Origin: Calonectria ilicicola
Lineage: Eukaryota > Ascomycota > Sordariomycetes > Hypocreales > Nectriaceae
Length of the DNA stretch: 64,000 nt
Direction of reading: 5' to 3'
NCBI GenBank assembly: GCA_020809705.1
Contig: CP085827.1
Location: forward strand, 5,580,001 to 5,644,000
Position 1 is the stretch's first letter, and every line of letters starts with the position of its first letter. A program made the position numbers and the translations under genes. The notes beneath the pieces are model-generated. The model was not told the DNA's origin. It searched no databases and saw nothing but the letters and a program-made list of their open reading frames with translations. Below, piece by piece: positions 43,421-53,596 of the stretch.

Positions 43421-44194
43421 TCACGCATTGCTCAAAGAAGCTGGAGGAGTTTCTTCGGAAGGAACGTCAGAAGGGAAACCGCCAAGGTACACAGTAGACC
43501 AATCGATTGCCCCTAAATTCAGACCTTGAGGAGCCTCCAACGAACTCGCCTCCGCAGCCTCTGCCTCATCAAGCTCATCCATTGTCTTGAAGCCACGACG
43601 AAGCATTTCCTGGCCCCGAGTCTGTAACTGATTCCGCTGAAGCCGAAGCCGAGCTAGACGAGCATGATGCTCCTTGATCTGTGCCTGCCGCTCTTCCATC
43701 TCGAGGAAAAGACGTTCTAGTTCCTCCTGAGCCTTCTGTTCAGCAGCCTGATGCAGAAAGGGGGTCAAGTGGGACCCGTGACCACAGTAGCCCTTTAAGG
43801 GCTACTGCTGGGAGCAAACAAAGAATGAGAAAGAATCATCCTTCCTTTTAACACATACTGAACCACCTACGACATCGTATCACAGCCTCAATCCGATCTT
43901 TCTCCGAAAGATAACTCTTCACTAAAGAGACACTCATTAAAAACCCAACACTTCCTAAGCCTTTTGCCTCATTTACTTACTTTCACGCAGAGTCACTGTC
44001 CGATCCTTGATATGACTATAGGCCTTCTTGCTCTTGACACAGCCTGCACAAGCACCTCCAGTCCCCGACATCACGCACGATTTCCCACTATTCTAACAGC
44101 GAGAGCAAAGAAAGGGAGCGATAAAACCTTGCGATGATATAATATCCGCTTGCGCCCTGGCATACGCCGTACTGTCCTTCTTCTTCCTAGCCAT
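43421..44194 (-). pseudogene. Antisense zinc/coiled-coil gene of the second gypsy remnant
   Basis: Homologue of the gene at 36,307-36,700. ATG 44,194 opens MARKKKDSTAYARAQ and a cysteine cluster C-x2-C-x6-C-x8-C-x2-C (LCSRC*NSGKSC..CAGC) with one TAG where Gln fits. A GTAAGT donor lies near 44,000. The coiled-coil exon reads SEKDRIEA, is interrupted by a 134-bp insertion (43,749-43,882), and resumes AEQKAQEELERLFLEMEERQAQ..MLRRGFKTMDELDEAE with a tail to 43,421. MLRRGFKTMDELDE matches MISRGCEDLDELEE of the other copy. Overlap with the chromodomain on the other strand is conserved between the two elements. Confidence 0.6.
43749..43882 (-). repeat. 134-bp TG..CA insertion in the antisense gene
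   Basis: Bounded by TGATGCAG and CGTATCA (plus strand) and flanked by a perfect CAGCC duplication (43,744-43,748 and 43,883-43,887). It contains a 23-nt palindrome (CAGTAGCCCTT-T-AAGGGCTACTG, 43,785-43,807). Removing it restores a continuous coiled-coil reading (RIEA-AEQKAQ). Its TGATACG/GCATCA ends recall the 163-bp family. Confidence 0.75.
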
Positions 44195-44304
44195 TAGAAA
44201 AACATCAACACCAACATGAATGAGGGATAAACAGGGAAAGGGACGACCCAACTGGTATTTAAGCGCGCGGTCTTGAGGATAAGACCTTCAGAGGGGAGAC
44301 ATCG

Positions 44305-44610
44305 TCTGACCTACCCGGAGCCGGCCGGGTCAGAAGGTCAGGTGACCAAGACCCGCCCGTCCCAACAGGGAATAGCCCGAGAGCCCGTCCCGACTAGGTG
44401 AAGCTATTCCGACCTGTCGGGAATGCCCTCAGGTGTCGGGACCAGTGTTTTATCTAGTATATAAGACTGCAAGGGGTTGCTGCTATCTAGGGCACAACCC
44501 AGCTCTCAATACAACTTAGTTACCTTCAACTGATCCAATTGACCTATCACCAGCTCTGACATTATTCCAACCGGCACGCCCGATCCTGCCTGCTAGCACG
44601 AACCGTTGCA
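44305..44610 (+). repeat. 3' LTR of the second gypsy remnant
   Basis: Follows the purine tract and ATCG. It begins TCTGACCTACCCGG, ends GAACCGTTGCA, and shares its last 170 bp with the LTR at 22,504-22,866. It contains AGTATATAAGAC, a likely TATA box, at about 44,455. Confidence 0.7.
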
Positions 44611-45221
44611 CTATTAAGGCTATGGGAGATAATATGGGGAGCACTTATCCTTTGCTGTCTTAGTCGAGAGATTTTATATTAGATCGGTAAGGATGGGATG
44701 CGAGGGTGGGTTGTTATTTTGCTTTAGTGGGATGTTGGCACCGATTGGAGGTTTTGAGATGCACCCCAAATTTAATTGAGCCTCGGGGAATCTGTGCACC
44801 CAACTCCATGATAATACTATATTGTTGTCAATTATTATGTGGGTCCTCAGTTACAGGAGCTAGGAAATGAATGGTGATCAGCTAGGAATGTTGCATCTCT
44901 AGATATTGCCTCTAATATTTTCTCACAGGCCTGTCTAAATAAGCAGTATCATATCAATGAATCGTTGATGAATAATGGTGACTGCGTAAGTATCATTCGT
45001 GACTCTTCAATTGGCTAACCTATGGTTATCAGCTAATTCTTTGTTCTCGTGTGTTGCTATGGAACCTTGTGAGTAGTCAAACAGACAAAGAAAAGAGTCC
45101 TCTTCCCTGGACAACTTAATAACGCAGTCCGCACACGTAACACAACTTTAAGGTAACACGAAATATATCCGTAAGGTTACTCCAGGTGATTATACCACAT
45201 TACTGACCAGCTTTAAGCACA
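44611..45221. other. No gene; upstream region of the DUF7924-like gene
   Basis: About 610 bp without repeats or coding text that I recognise. It is the boundary zone between repeat-rich and gene-rich DNA. Confidence 0.4.
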
Positions 45222-46814
45222 TTGGACCCTATGGAACAGGCACATTATGGCACAGGCCACCCAATAACGCGTCCGCCGAGTTTTTGGGACAACCTGTCCA
45301 GGATTCCTTTGACTAGCAGTGCCATGCGAGAACTGAACCGGAGATTTGAATCAGTCTATGAAAACGATCAACCGAGCCCTTATATAACGATCTCCCAACT
45401 GCCATCAAGCAACGATATTCTCTGTGGATTTTCATCAACCCAACTTAAAGCTTTGAGGCAATATTCTCGCACTGGTGGCACGGACCTAGCCGACATTAGA
45501 GGAGTATGCAATTCAGGATATCTTGATCTCGGCGTTAGTTCATTAACCACTAAACAGTTTCCATACCCTGGACGGGCACTTCACAACATGGCCCCGATTG
45601 CACATATCTCTACTCCTAGTCAAAGGACTCCGGAAAACCCGCTCCCAGGTTCTACCGAAAAAGCCACTTCCAAGTCAAAGTTAACAAGTCCTTACGACAA
45701 CGCATTTACTCAGCATCTTCAAGACCATGATGTTTGTTATTATCTTGTATGCCCGGATCGTTTCAGCAAGCCTGCCAACTATAAAGAGGTTCGAAAAAAT
45801 CTTCGCAAACGCAGGGACTCGCTATCACAGGGGAAATTTTCGAAAAGGGATTTTGAGAATTTTCAGCGCGTTATTGGTCTCGCATATGAGGGGAGAAAAG
45901 TCTGTTCGGCAATCTTGCCGACTCTTGAGGGAACTATGAAGGATCTCACAACCTATTCTCAAGATGAGAAGTTTTCAAATTTGGGACCTTTGACGGACGG
46001 GACTATTTCAGCTGCCAAACCTGACCATTATTACGGCGCAGTTCCTAGACAGGTGAGGCTCGAAGTGCGTCAAGATCTTGACAAGCAAATCGTTCCTACT
46101 TCTAGAAAAGACCTTCCTGTTGCCCCAAACTTCTTCTTTGAAGCGAAAGGAAGGAGTGGAAATAGTCGTGTCTGCCGTAATCAAATTATATACGACCTCG
46201 CCCTGGGGGCATGTGGGCAGCAACACCTTTTATGTTACCAAGAACCCGGCTTGATCTATGACAACAAGGTTCATACTATGGGGTCAACTTACGATGATGG
46301 AACATTGAAGATATTCTCTTGCCATTTAGTTCCACCATCTGACGGGAGAAAATGGCCAAGATACATCATTACGGAAGTGATGAGCTACGCTCTAGCGAGT
46401 AGTTATTCCGTCTGCCTCAATGGGATATCTGCATACCGGAATGCTCGTGATTGGGCGGAGGAACAACGAGACATAGCTATTGCGCAAGCAAATTCGAAAT
46501 GCACGATGCTTCAAAACAACCTGCTCGCCAACTCCCGAAGCACTACGCAACTAAGTTTGAGTGATGACTCGTCATCCGATGAGCAGGAATTGTACTTTGA
46601 CCACCGCGAGTCTGACAGCCAGGCATCTTCCGACGACAATAGCGACGATCCCAGCGATCTCAACAATACCAACGATTGCAACGATTGCAACGATGGTGAT
46701 GATGGCGATGATGGCGATGATGGCGATGATGGCGATGACTGTGAACCTCCACTCAAGCGCCAGCGTTTGTTTTCACCAAAATCTCGCCCAGTTCTAAGAA
46801 GACAAAGTTTCTAA
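45222..46814 (+). CDS. DUF7924-like protein, possible PD-(D/E)XK fold, 530 aa
   Basis: A single intact frame from ATG 45,222 to TAA 46,814. The start (THYG-like leader, then PPSFWDNLSRIPLTSSAMRELNRR) and the core (LPVAPNFFFEAKGRSGNSRVC, QIIYDLALGACGQQHLL, YDNKVHTMGSTYDDGTLKIF) fit a family of fungal proteins classed as DUF7924. The FFFEAKG strand followed by Gln resembles the E-x-K..Q signature of PD-(D/E)XK nucleases; the nuclease idea is inference. The C-terminus is acidic, encoded partly by a 9-bp tandem repeat (46,692-46,736), and ends with a basic PLKRQRLFSPKSRP, a likely nuclear signal. Members are common in accessory regions. No intron is apparent. Confidence 0.7.
   Translation: MDPMEQAHYGTGHPITRPPSFWDNLSRIPLTSSAMRELNRRFESVYENDQPSPYITISQLPSSNDILCGFSSTQLKALRQYSRTGGTDLADIRGVCNSGYLDLGVSSLTTKQFPYPGRALHNMAPIAHISTPSQRTPENPLPGSTEKATSKSKLTSPYDNAFTQHLQDHDVCYYLVCPDRFSKPANYKEVRKNLRKRRDSLSQGKFSKRDFENFQRVIGLAYEGRKVCSAILPTLEGTMKDLTTYSQDEKFSNLGPLTDGTISAAKPDHYYGAVPRQVRLEVRQDLDKQIVPTSRKDLPVAPNFFFEAKGRSGNSRVCRNQIIYDLALGACGQQHLLCYQEPGLIYDNKVHTMGSTYDDGTLKIFSCHLVPPSDGRKWPRYIITEVMSYALASSYSVCLNGISAYRNARDWAEEQRDIAIAQANSKCTMLQNNLLANSRSTTQLSLSDDSSSDEQELYFDHRESDSQASSDDNSDDPSDLNNTNDCNDCNDGDDGDDGDDGDDGDDCEPPLKRQRLFSPKSRPVLRRQSF
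46692..46736 (+). repeat. 9-bp coding minisatellite, five units
   Basis: GATGG(T/C)GAT is repeated five times in frame, giving DGD repeats. It is preceded by two AACGATTGC units of the same length. Prone to length change. Confidence 0.9.
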
Positions 46815-47821
46815 AAGCAGATAAAAAACGTCAAAAATAAAATAATAAATAAATAAAGTTATTTATTTATAAATTTAGATAAAAATAGTTTATTTATTTA
46901 TTGTTGGTGTTGTTGCTTATTTGATCTGGCCCCTCGCTGGGCCCCTCGCTGTGACCCTCGACGTTGCTTAGAAAGCAACATCGTAACAAATCGTATTTTT
47001 CCACGTCATAGATTTGCCGTAAAAGCCGGTTTGTCATGAATGGATCCAACTTCAAGAGGCGCGCAAATTTGCAAGACATTTAATTGCATGACCTTCTCCA
47101 TTCAGAAGCATGGCTAGCTCTCGAGTATTATGTACAGATGGACAAGCGAAGGTGGGGGCATGCCGTCAATCCCACGCGACTGCCCCCGTACAACGCGGGG
47201 GGCCGAACACGGCAAATACTGTGATGCAATAAAACTATCCACGGGACAGCGGGCGTCCCAGCGTGCTAGACAGCGGTGGCCAAGCCTAATTGCCTTGTTG
47301 TCTGCTAGCGTCAGGATCTATTGATCCACGGCCACATGCAAAAAAAACCCACTTTGGTATTTCACATCAAATCGACTTGACCCGTTCGTCCGCCAAAAAC
47401 TACCGTAGCTTCCCGACTAATCCTTGCCGTGCAGCTCATGTGCCATGTCAAACATGTGCAGAGGCGAAATCGGCGCAGAAGCCGGGGCTTATCGGCTTAT
47501 CGGGCACCAGCTTGAGCCCCTCCACACCAGCTCTAACACCTCCACTGCCCGGAGCTCAGAGATTCTTTGGCCGTTTTTTTGACTCACGACCCTGGCGGTC
47601 ACGACTGTCTCAACCCCCACACAAAACTCCCACCCTGCCCAGCTTTTTTTGCCTCGGTCCCGGCTCGCTCCCCGACCGACAATGTGCTCCAGCTAACGAT
47701 ATTCCTTCTCGGCCGCAGCATATAAAAACTTCTCCTCCAGAGGCTCTCCGGCCAACGTCGTCGGTCGCTGCGTGACAAGGGCTCCGCGCCTCTGCCGGAG
47801 CCCCGATACATCGCCGTCGCC
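46815..47821. promoter_or_regulatory. Intergenic region with N-acetylglutamate synthase promoter
   Basis: About 1 kb. The left part is AT-rich (AATAAATAAATAAAG, likely 3' end of the previous gene). At 47,580-47,586 is TGACTCA, the consensus site of the GCN4/CPC1 regulator. TATAAAA at 47,721-47,727 lies 95 bp before the ATG at 47,822. Open frames here resemble nothing and are probably leader or promoter. Confidence 0.55.
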
Positions 47822-49861
47822 ATGAGTTGCACCCGCGCCTGGAAGAAGGCCTCGAGCTGCGGCCAATGCCTTTCAATTACTAAATCTCGCCTTCTCGCCA
47901 GCCAATCGCGCGTAAATTGCCCACAATGGCTTCTTCGCGGCACTGGTGCAAAGGGATATGCTTCCCAGGCCAGTAACACGAATTCGTCTACTGCGCGCCT
48001 CAGTCTTGGTGCTTCACGCTACATGTCCGGAGCATCCGCCGCCCGCGCCAGGAAAAGAGCTCTTGATCGAGTATGTTTTGCCAAAAGATCATCCTGATTC
48101 AAAATATATTCTCTAACATGATTCTCACAGGACTTTATCGTTTCTGTACTTGAGGTGTCCGCCACCAAGCGAGACGCTAAAGGCTACCTACAAAAGTATG
48201 CCTCGAACCCGAAATCCCTCGCCGATGCCCCCAAATTCTACCAGGGGCAGCAGGAAGAAGAACAGCCTCTCGAGGCTAGAAAGCCGTTGCATGTGGCCAT
48301 TATGAAGCTGAGCGCACCGCAGCTGGTCGATTCAGAGACGCTGCAGGGAGTAGCCAACACTTTATCGCAACTTCGAAAACTCGGTTTATTGAGTGTAGTC
48401 GTGGTCGACTGCGGTCTTGACGCAAGTCGATTGACTTTCCAGGACCAAGTTTTCCGTCTCTGCGAGGCCATAGATGCCTATGGAGAACAAGGCGCAAGAC
48501 TTGCCAAGGACATTTTCTCATATCGAGGGGCGCCTTCGGGAAGCTCCCCATCATTTATCTCTGCCGACGTCCAGTTAGACGACCAAGGAGTCATTGAGCG
48601 CATTCTCCATGACGGAATGATTCCAGTTATTCCTTCATTAATTGCGCGCGATATCACCCTTGCATCCCAGCCAGTTGATTCGAACAAGATTGTTCTTGCC
48701 CTCACTAGATACTTTGCCGGATTGCAGTTTAATTACGACACTGATCCGAGCGAGGATTTGGCTCGACCTGAGCAAATAGCTGAGGTAGAGCGAATCATTT
48801 TGCTTGATCCCCTCGGTGCCATCCCAGCCACTGGTCGGCGCAAGTGGCATCGATTCATCAACATTGAACAAGAGTATGATTCTATTATGAAGGAGCTTAT
48901 GGGACCAGATGGTTCTCCTCTTTCAGAAGAGAGTCGCGCTTGTGCATCAGTCACAGCCCGTGCTGCCAACTTGAACCTGGCTAAAGACGCTCTGGCCATG
49001 CTACCATCCACGGCATCAGCTCTTATTACAACGCCGTCTGCTGCGGCAAACCTGCGGGACTCAAGCTCTCGGTCTGCAGTATCCACCTCACCTTACAGCT
49101 TTGGAGGCATGGTTACGACCAGGCGTAAGAAGAACCCGCTGCTCCACAACTTGCTCACCGACAAGCCGGTATTCTCCTCGTCTTTGCCTGTCCCGCAAGC
49201 ACGAATGGACCCTGGAGACGCCGAGTCTGAACTTGCAAGTGTCTCAACCTTGCTCAAAAGGGGAATGCCCCTTACGGTATTTCCGGACCCTCGTCTGGGC
49301 CCATGGCGCCCCCCTGTACCAGGAGGTCCTCGACTGCGCTTGACGGATAACTGTATCGACTTGCCGAGGCTAGTCCACTTGATTGAGGATTCCTTTAATC
49401 GCAAGCTTGACGTGGATGATTACCTGAACCGAGTCAATGATAGCCTAGCAGGGATCATCATTGCAGGAGAGTATGAGGGTGGAGCCATCCTAACTTGGGA
49501 ACGACCAGAAGGATTGGATGAAGCTTCAGCGTATACTCAGGGCAGACTCGTGCCGTACCTGGACAAGTTTGCGGTCTTGAAGAAGAGCCAAGGCAGCGGC
49601 GGTGTTGCAGACGTGGTATTCAACGCTATGGTCCGAGGTTGTTTCCCTGATGGCGTTTGTTGGAGGAGTCGAAAGGACAATCCGGTCAACAAATGGTACT
49701 TCGAAAGGTCCGTAGGGATTCAGAAGCTCCCTGACTGCAATTGGACCATGTTCTGGACAACTCCCAACCTAGATGCTCATGATCAGACAATTCTTGATTA
49801 TGAATCCGTCTGTCGCGGAGTGGAGCCATCATGGGCGGATAACAAACACATTTTGGATTAA
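47822..49861 (+). CDS. arg2: N-acetylglutamate synthase, mitochondrial, 659 aa
   Basis: Exons 47,822-48,070 and 48,131-49,861 around a 60-nt intron (GTATGT..TTCTCACAG, branch CTAAC). The join reads RALDR-DFIVSVLEVSATKRDAKGYL. The enzyme makes N-acetylglutamate from acetyl-CoA and glutamate, the first step of ornithine/arginine synthesis, in the mitochondrial matrix. The first 80 residues are Arg/Ser-rich without acids, a typical presequence. The amino-acid-kinase-like region includes VVVDCGLD, ALTRYFAGLQ, DPLGAIPATGRRKWHRFIN and TTRRKKNPLLHNLLTDKPV. The C-terminal acetyltransferase part includes AGIIIAGEYEGGAILTWE, VPYLDKFAVLKKSQGSGG and NPVNKWYFERSVG. Length and order match the Arg2 family of filamentous fungi. 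A CPC1/GCN4 site upstream fits general amino-acid control. Confidence 0.93.
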
Positions 49862-52229
49862 AAATTGCAGTTGGAAAAAGAGACAGGTGTAACAAAGGAA
49901 TACAAGAAGGTCGGGGGTTCAAAAAGGTTATGAATTCACGTATTTCGGCTAGCGGTGCTGGATGCAATAGGTGTTTGGCTAGTGTCTAACATGGCATGGT
50001 GATGCTTGGGAGAAGTCGTAAGTATTACAGACGAGGTAAAAAAGGGTTCTGCAGTGCGAAATTTACCTGATTATTTCTCTCTAAATGCTTCCACTACCCC
50101 AAGGAAAGCGTGGGACAAGTATCACATGCATCCAGCGAGCGTTTGATGGGACATTGCGGCTTGGAGGGGGTCACGTGTATCCCGTATTATATAAACAGAG
50201 TCCTGATGGGGACTTCATTCCTCTTTGGAAGCAATCAAACTTCTTGCACCTTCATTCTACATCTCTAGTGACCACTTTTCCGCATCACAGCTCAACGTTC
50301 AGAGAATGCAGCGCTTCCCAAACACGACGAAGAGGTCAGTTATCATCAAGTCATCATCATGCTGCTCATCAAATAGCACACCAAGGACCGACCAGTGGTC
50401 AAACAAACCTACCTAGAAATCCTCTCGACGATGGTGATTAGACAAAATAAGTACCATCGAGCATCATCAAGGCGCAGTCTCAAAGACGCCTAGTGACACT
50501 TTTAGGTATGTTGTCATAGCCCCCTTTATTGTTGAGGCGTTTCTCTCCTACACTTCTATGATCAAAGTCATCAGCCAGCTAACCAACGAACAGATCTTCT
50601 ATCAAGACTCTCAAAATCACCTCAGCAAAGCGCTCCGCCTCAAAGCTCCTCGTGTCTCGTTATAAGTCGGTTCTCGGCGCTGCCACGCTCTGGGTGCTTG
50701 CAGGCTCCCGTGCCTTGGCCCAAACCAACTCCCGGTACCATCAAGCTCAGTGCCCGCAAATCGGCTCTTAGTGCCGTCAAGCTCTTAGTGCTTGCAAACA
50801 GGCTCTCAGTGCCTTGTTCCAAAATGGCTCTCAGTGCCAGCCAGCTCTTAGTGCTCGGCGCCAAACGAAGTGCCCACACCTTCTCGCGGTGTTTGGTGTC
50901 AGTACCTCATGCTTCGGGATGAGGGAAGCTAAGATGGACACATACCGATTCCACACAACAGCGGGTTTATTTCCAAAATCACCAATAAAATGCCCTCTAA
51001 CTATTCCTCAGATGTATTCCCGAGAGTGATGGATAGTACAAAACAGGTCAGACTCTTTCGCCAAACCGCACAGCTCTACTAGCAACCAAGCATAGTTGCA
51101 GGGGTCCATGTAGACTGCTGTGTATTCTCTTCTATGCTAACACGTTTAGGGGAGAGTTTATATGTCTATAATGAAGCATCGCGATGAAACTTTGGTCTTG
51201 AATAACGAGGTAAACACTTGAGGGGTATTGGTATGGATAAAGTGTCGGCTTGGGAATGGAGTTTCCGAGAAAAACCACCAGAATATGTGCTTAAAGAGGT
51301 CTAGTTAGAAAATCCATAATTCCAAAACAGTTTCCTCCTTTCTTATGACAATAAATACTTGTTGGTGGAGACGTACGACATTGGAGAATGCCCGGGCATG
51401 ATAAGCTCATCACCAATGGTCAGGCAGGCAATATGATAGCTCGGCATCATGGATCTTGCTTCTATCTCAAACAAATGAATAGGTTTACCCCTTCCGAAGA
51501 GATATCATGATGGTTATTAGAAAAGCTTGCGGTGGTTCTCAATTGACCTTTTGATGGCATCTTGCATGCTGTAGATACAACTCTTGGAAGATTGTACCCC
51601 TCTACTTTCCCATTATCCCCCAACTAGCGTATAAGCAAATACCTAAAAATTAGCATATTAAAATTATTTTACTTATTTCCTTCTTTTCGTTTTCACTATT
51701 TGATGGATGTTTTGGGCATGTTGAGTTCTGCGGCAACAAAGGTGAAGTGATGGAGAGACACGCCATCTTTCACGAGGTGGGGCAGTCCTTGCAAAAGATG
51801 TCAGAAACCCTAGGATCAAAATCGTGTGCAGTGCCTTCTACGGGGCATTAATGCATTCCACTGACGGAATTGGCCAAAACATATAGAGGCTTAATTTGCA
51901 AATAGCCTTCCTTCCTTCCTTACTTTTTGGTCGTTGTCACCCTGCCAGTATACATGTACATGGTTGATCAGATAGCACATCGTCACCAAGGAACAACCAG
52001 CGACCGAACAGCCCCGCCATGATTGGACACTGGCGCCGCATGTGGGGGCCCTGCACGAATTTCAATCCTCACCTCCAACGACAACTCGTATCACCACACC
52101 CCAGCAACACCACCACCACCCCAAAAAAATTCCCCGGGGCCCTCACCGTCTCCCCTCGCACCCGCGCGGCATCGCAGCCCACCCAATTGACCCCGTTCCG
52201 CCGCGCTCTCCCTCCCTCCCTCTTCAGCC
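49862..52229. other. Intergenic region, no gene supported
   Basis: 2.4 kb. A promoter-like stretch (TCACGTGTATCCCG, then TATTATATAAAC at about 50,185) precedes a short ATG frame at about 50,307 with a GTCAGT donor-like site, but I cannot build a protein from it. TTCCTTCCTTCC text near 51,908 and a C-rich leader precede the next gene. Confidence 0.45.
50661..50880 (+). repeat. Imperfect tandem repeat based on GCTCTTAGTGC
   Basis: GCTC(T/C)(T/C)AGTGC recurs about every 20-30 bp (for example CGGCTCTTAGTGCCG, AAGCTCTTAGTGCTTG, AGGCTCTCAGTGCCTT, CAGCTCTTAGTGCTCG), seven or more times with variable spacers. No gene; perhaps a decayed minisatellite. Confidence 0.6.
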
Positions 52230-53234
52230 ATGCCGACCCGACTCCCCATCCGGCTGGCCCTGCCCAGGCCCTGCGCCAGGCCGGAGCTCGCCCGCCCGAT
52301 GCTGCTCCCGCTCACTGCCACCCGCGGCGTCAAGTACGGCTGGTCCACGGCTCCGCCTCGATCCAAGCACACCCGCTTCAACCAGCCCTCGTCGGGCCTG
52401 CCAGTCCTCACCACTGGCCCCGCCGCCGCCCTCAAGCGCCGCGAGAACACCACACCCCTCCGCACCGGAGTGCTCGCCGTCAAGAAGGGCATGACGAGCA
52501 TCTTTGTCGGCAAGATCCGTGTCCCCTGCACCGTCCTCCAGCTCGACCAGGTCCAGGTCGTCGCCAACAAGACCCGCGAGCAGCACGGCTACTGGGCCGT
52601 CCAGATCGGCGCCGGATCTCGCCAGGGCCGCAACGTCACCAGCCCTCTGCTAGGCTACTACGAGGCCAAGGGCATTGCCCCCAAGGCTGAGCTCGCCGAG
52701 TTCAAGGTCCGCGATGAGAATGGTCTCCTGCCCGTTGGCGTCCAGCTGCTCCCCGATTGGTTCCAAAAGGGCCAGTACGTCGACGTCCGATCCAAGTCCC
52801 GCGGTATGGGCTTCGCTGGTGGTATGAAGCGCCACGGCTTTTCAGGTCAGGAAGCCTCCCACGGTAACTCCAAGAACCACCGAACCATTGGTACGACGGG
52901 TCCCTCGCAGGGAAGCGGTAGCCGTGTGCTTCCCGGCAAGAAGATGCCTGGTCGCATGGGCAACGAGTTCGTGACAGTGCAGAACCTCAAGGTCATGATG
53001 GTGGACAACGAACTGGGCACCGTACTGGTCAGCGGCCCCGTCGCCGGTCCCAAGGGCCGTGTGGTCCGACTCCAGGACGCCAAAAAGCGCAAGGCCCCCG
53101 CCCAACCACACCGGGAAAAGGCCCTCAAGGAGCTAAATGAGAGGCACCCTGACGCCGCCGAGAAACTGCAGGCTGCGCGGGAGAGGCATCTAGAAATGAA
53201 GGAGCAGAGACAGTCGGCACCTCTGTCCCAATAA
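52230..53234 (+). CDS. mrpl3: Mitochondrial large-subunit ribosomal protein uL3m, 334 aa
   Basis: A single intact frame from ATG 52,230. The first 50 residues are Arg/Pro/Leu-rich (MPTRLPIRLALPRPCARP), a mitochondrial presequence. The ribosomal L3 fold is evident: AVKKGMTSIFV, VQVVANKTREQHGYWAVQIGAG, FQKGQYVDVRSKSRGMGFAGG and the conserved HGFSGQEASHGNSKNHRTIG followed by GRVLPGKKMPGRMG-type text (SRVLPGKKMPGRMGNEFVT). L3 sits near the peptidyl-transferase centre. The basic C-terminal extension (residues 285-334) is typical of fungal uL3m (yeast Mrpl9). No introns, and codon use is GC-rich, unlike the left half of the window. It converges with the COA1 gene, with 360 bp between stops. Confidence 0.93.
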   Translation: MPTRLPIRLALPRPCARPELARPMLLPLTATRGVKYGWSTAPPRSKHTRFNQPSSGLPVLTTGPAAALKRRENTTPLRTGVLAVKKGMTSIFVGKIRVPCTVLQLDQVQVVANKTREQHGYWAVQIGAGSRQGRNVTSPLLGYYEAKGIAPKAELAEFKVRDENGLLPVGVQLLPDWFQKGQYVDVRSKSRGMGFAGGMKRHGFSGQEASHGNSKNHRTIGTTGPSQGSGSRVLPGKKMPGRMGNEFVTVQNLKVMMVDNELGTVLVSGPVAGPKGRVVRLQDAKKRKAPAQPHREKALKELNERHPDAAEKLQAARERHLEMKEQRQSAPLSQ

Positions 53235-53596
53235 ACGAGACAATGATGTGTAAGATGATGGATGGATGGGTGGGTGGCTTGAATGGAATTGGAATCGGTC
53301 ACGCAAAAAGAGAGAAGAGGATGAAGATAAAAAGAGACCAAGAACTTGGTACTTTGTACTTTGTACGGCAAGGAGGAGAAAGATCATAGCGGGCTTTGTA
53401 TTATACACACACACCATCTACTACTGTACAGATTCAACGAAAACCGGAGTTCCCAGGGTTCATGACGTTTTTTATCCTCGACGGGTCTTTTTTTCTTCTT
53501 TCTTTTCTCGTTCGTTTTTTTCAAATGGTGATGACCCTGGTTCTTTTTATCTTTTTGTTTCTTTGTGTTTAAGCCTTAGTTATGTGAAGGGGGGCC

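Larger units (their letters stand above)
43330..44610 (+). mobile_element. Second gypsy chromovirus remnant, 3' end only
   Basis: The end of a chromodomain is readable (*EPPQNLTHCSKKLEEFLR at about 43,404-43,460, Trp replaced by TAG), equivalent to TWEPAKHLTHCSKMLEAFLR of the complete element. It is followed by the antisense gene (43,421-44,194), a purine tract GAGGGGAGA and an LTR (44,305-44,610). Everything upstream of the chromodomain is missing or unrecognisable. Confidence 0.7.

Noticed and set aside
47290..47775. Open frame of 161 codons before N-acetylglutamate synthase
   Set aside because: Composition is that of GC-rich leader DNA, it overlaps the TATA box and CPC1 site, and resembles no protein.
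50085..50441. Frame of 118 codons following a TATATAAA-like box
   Set aside because: No family resemblance and poor codon pattern; kept only as a possible promoter remnant in the intergenic note.
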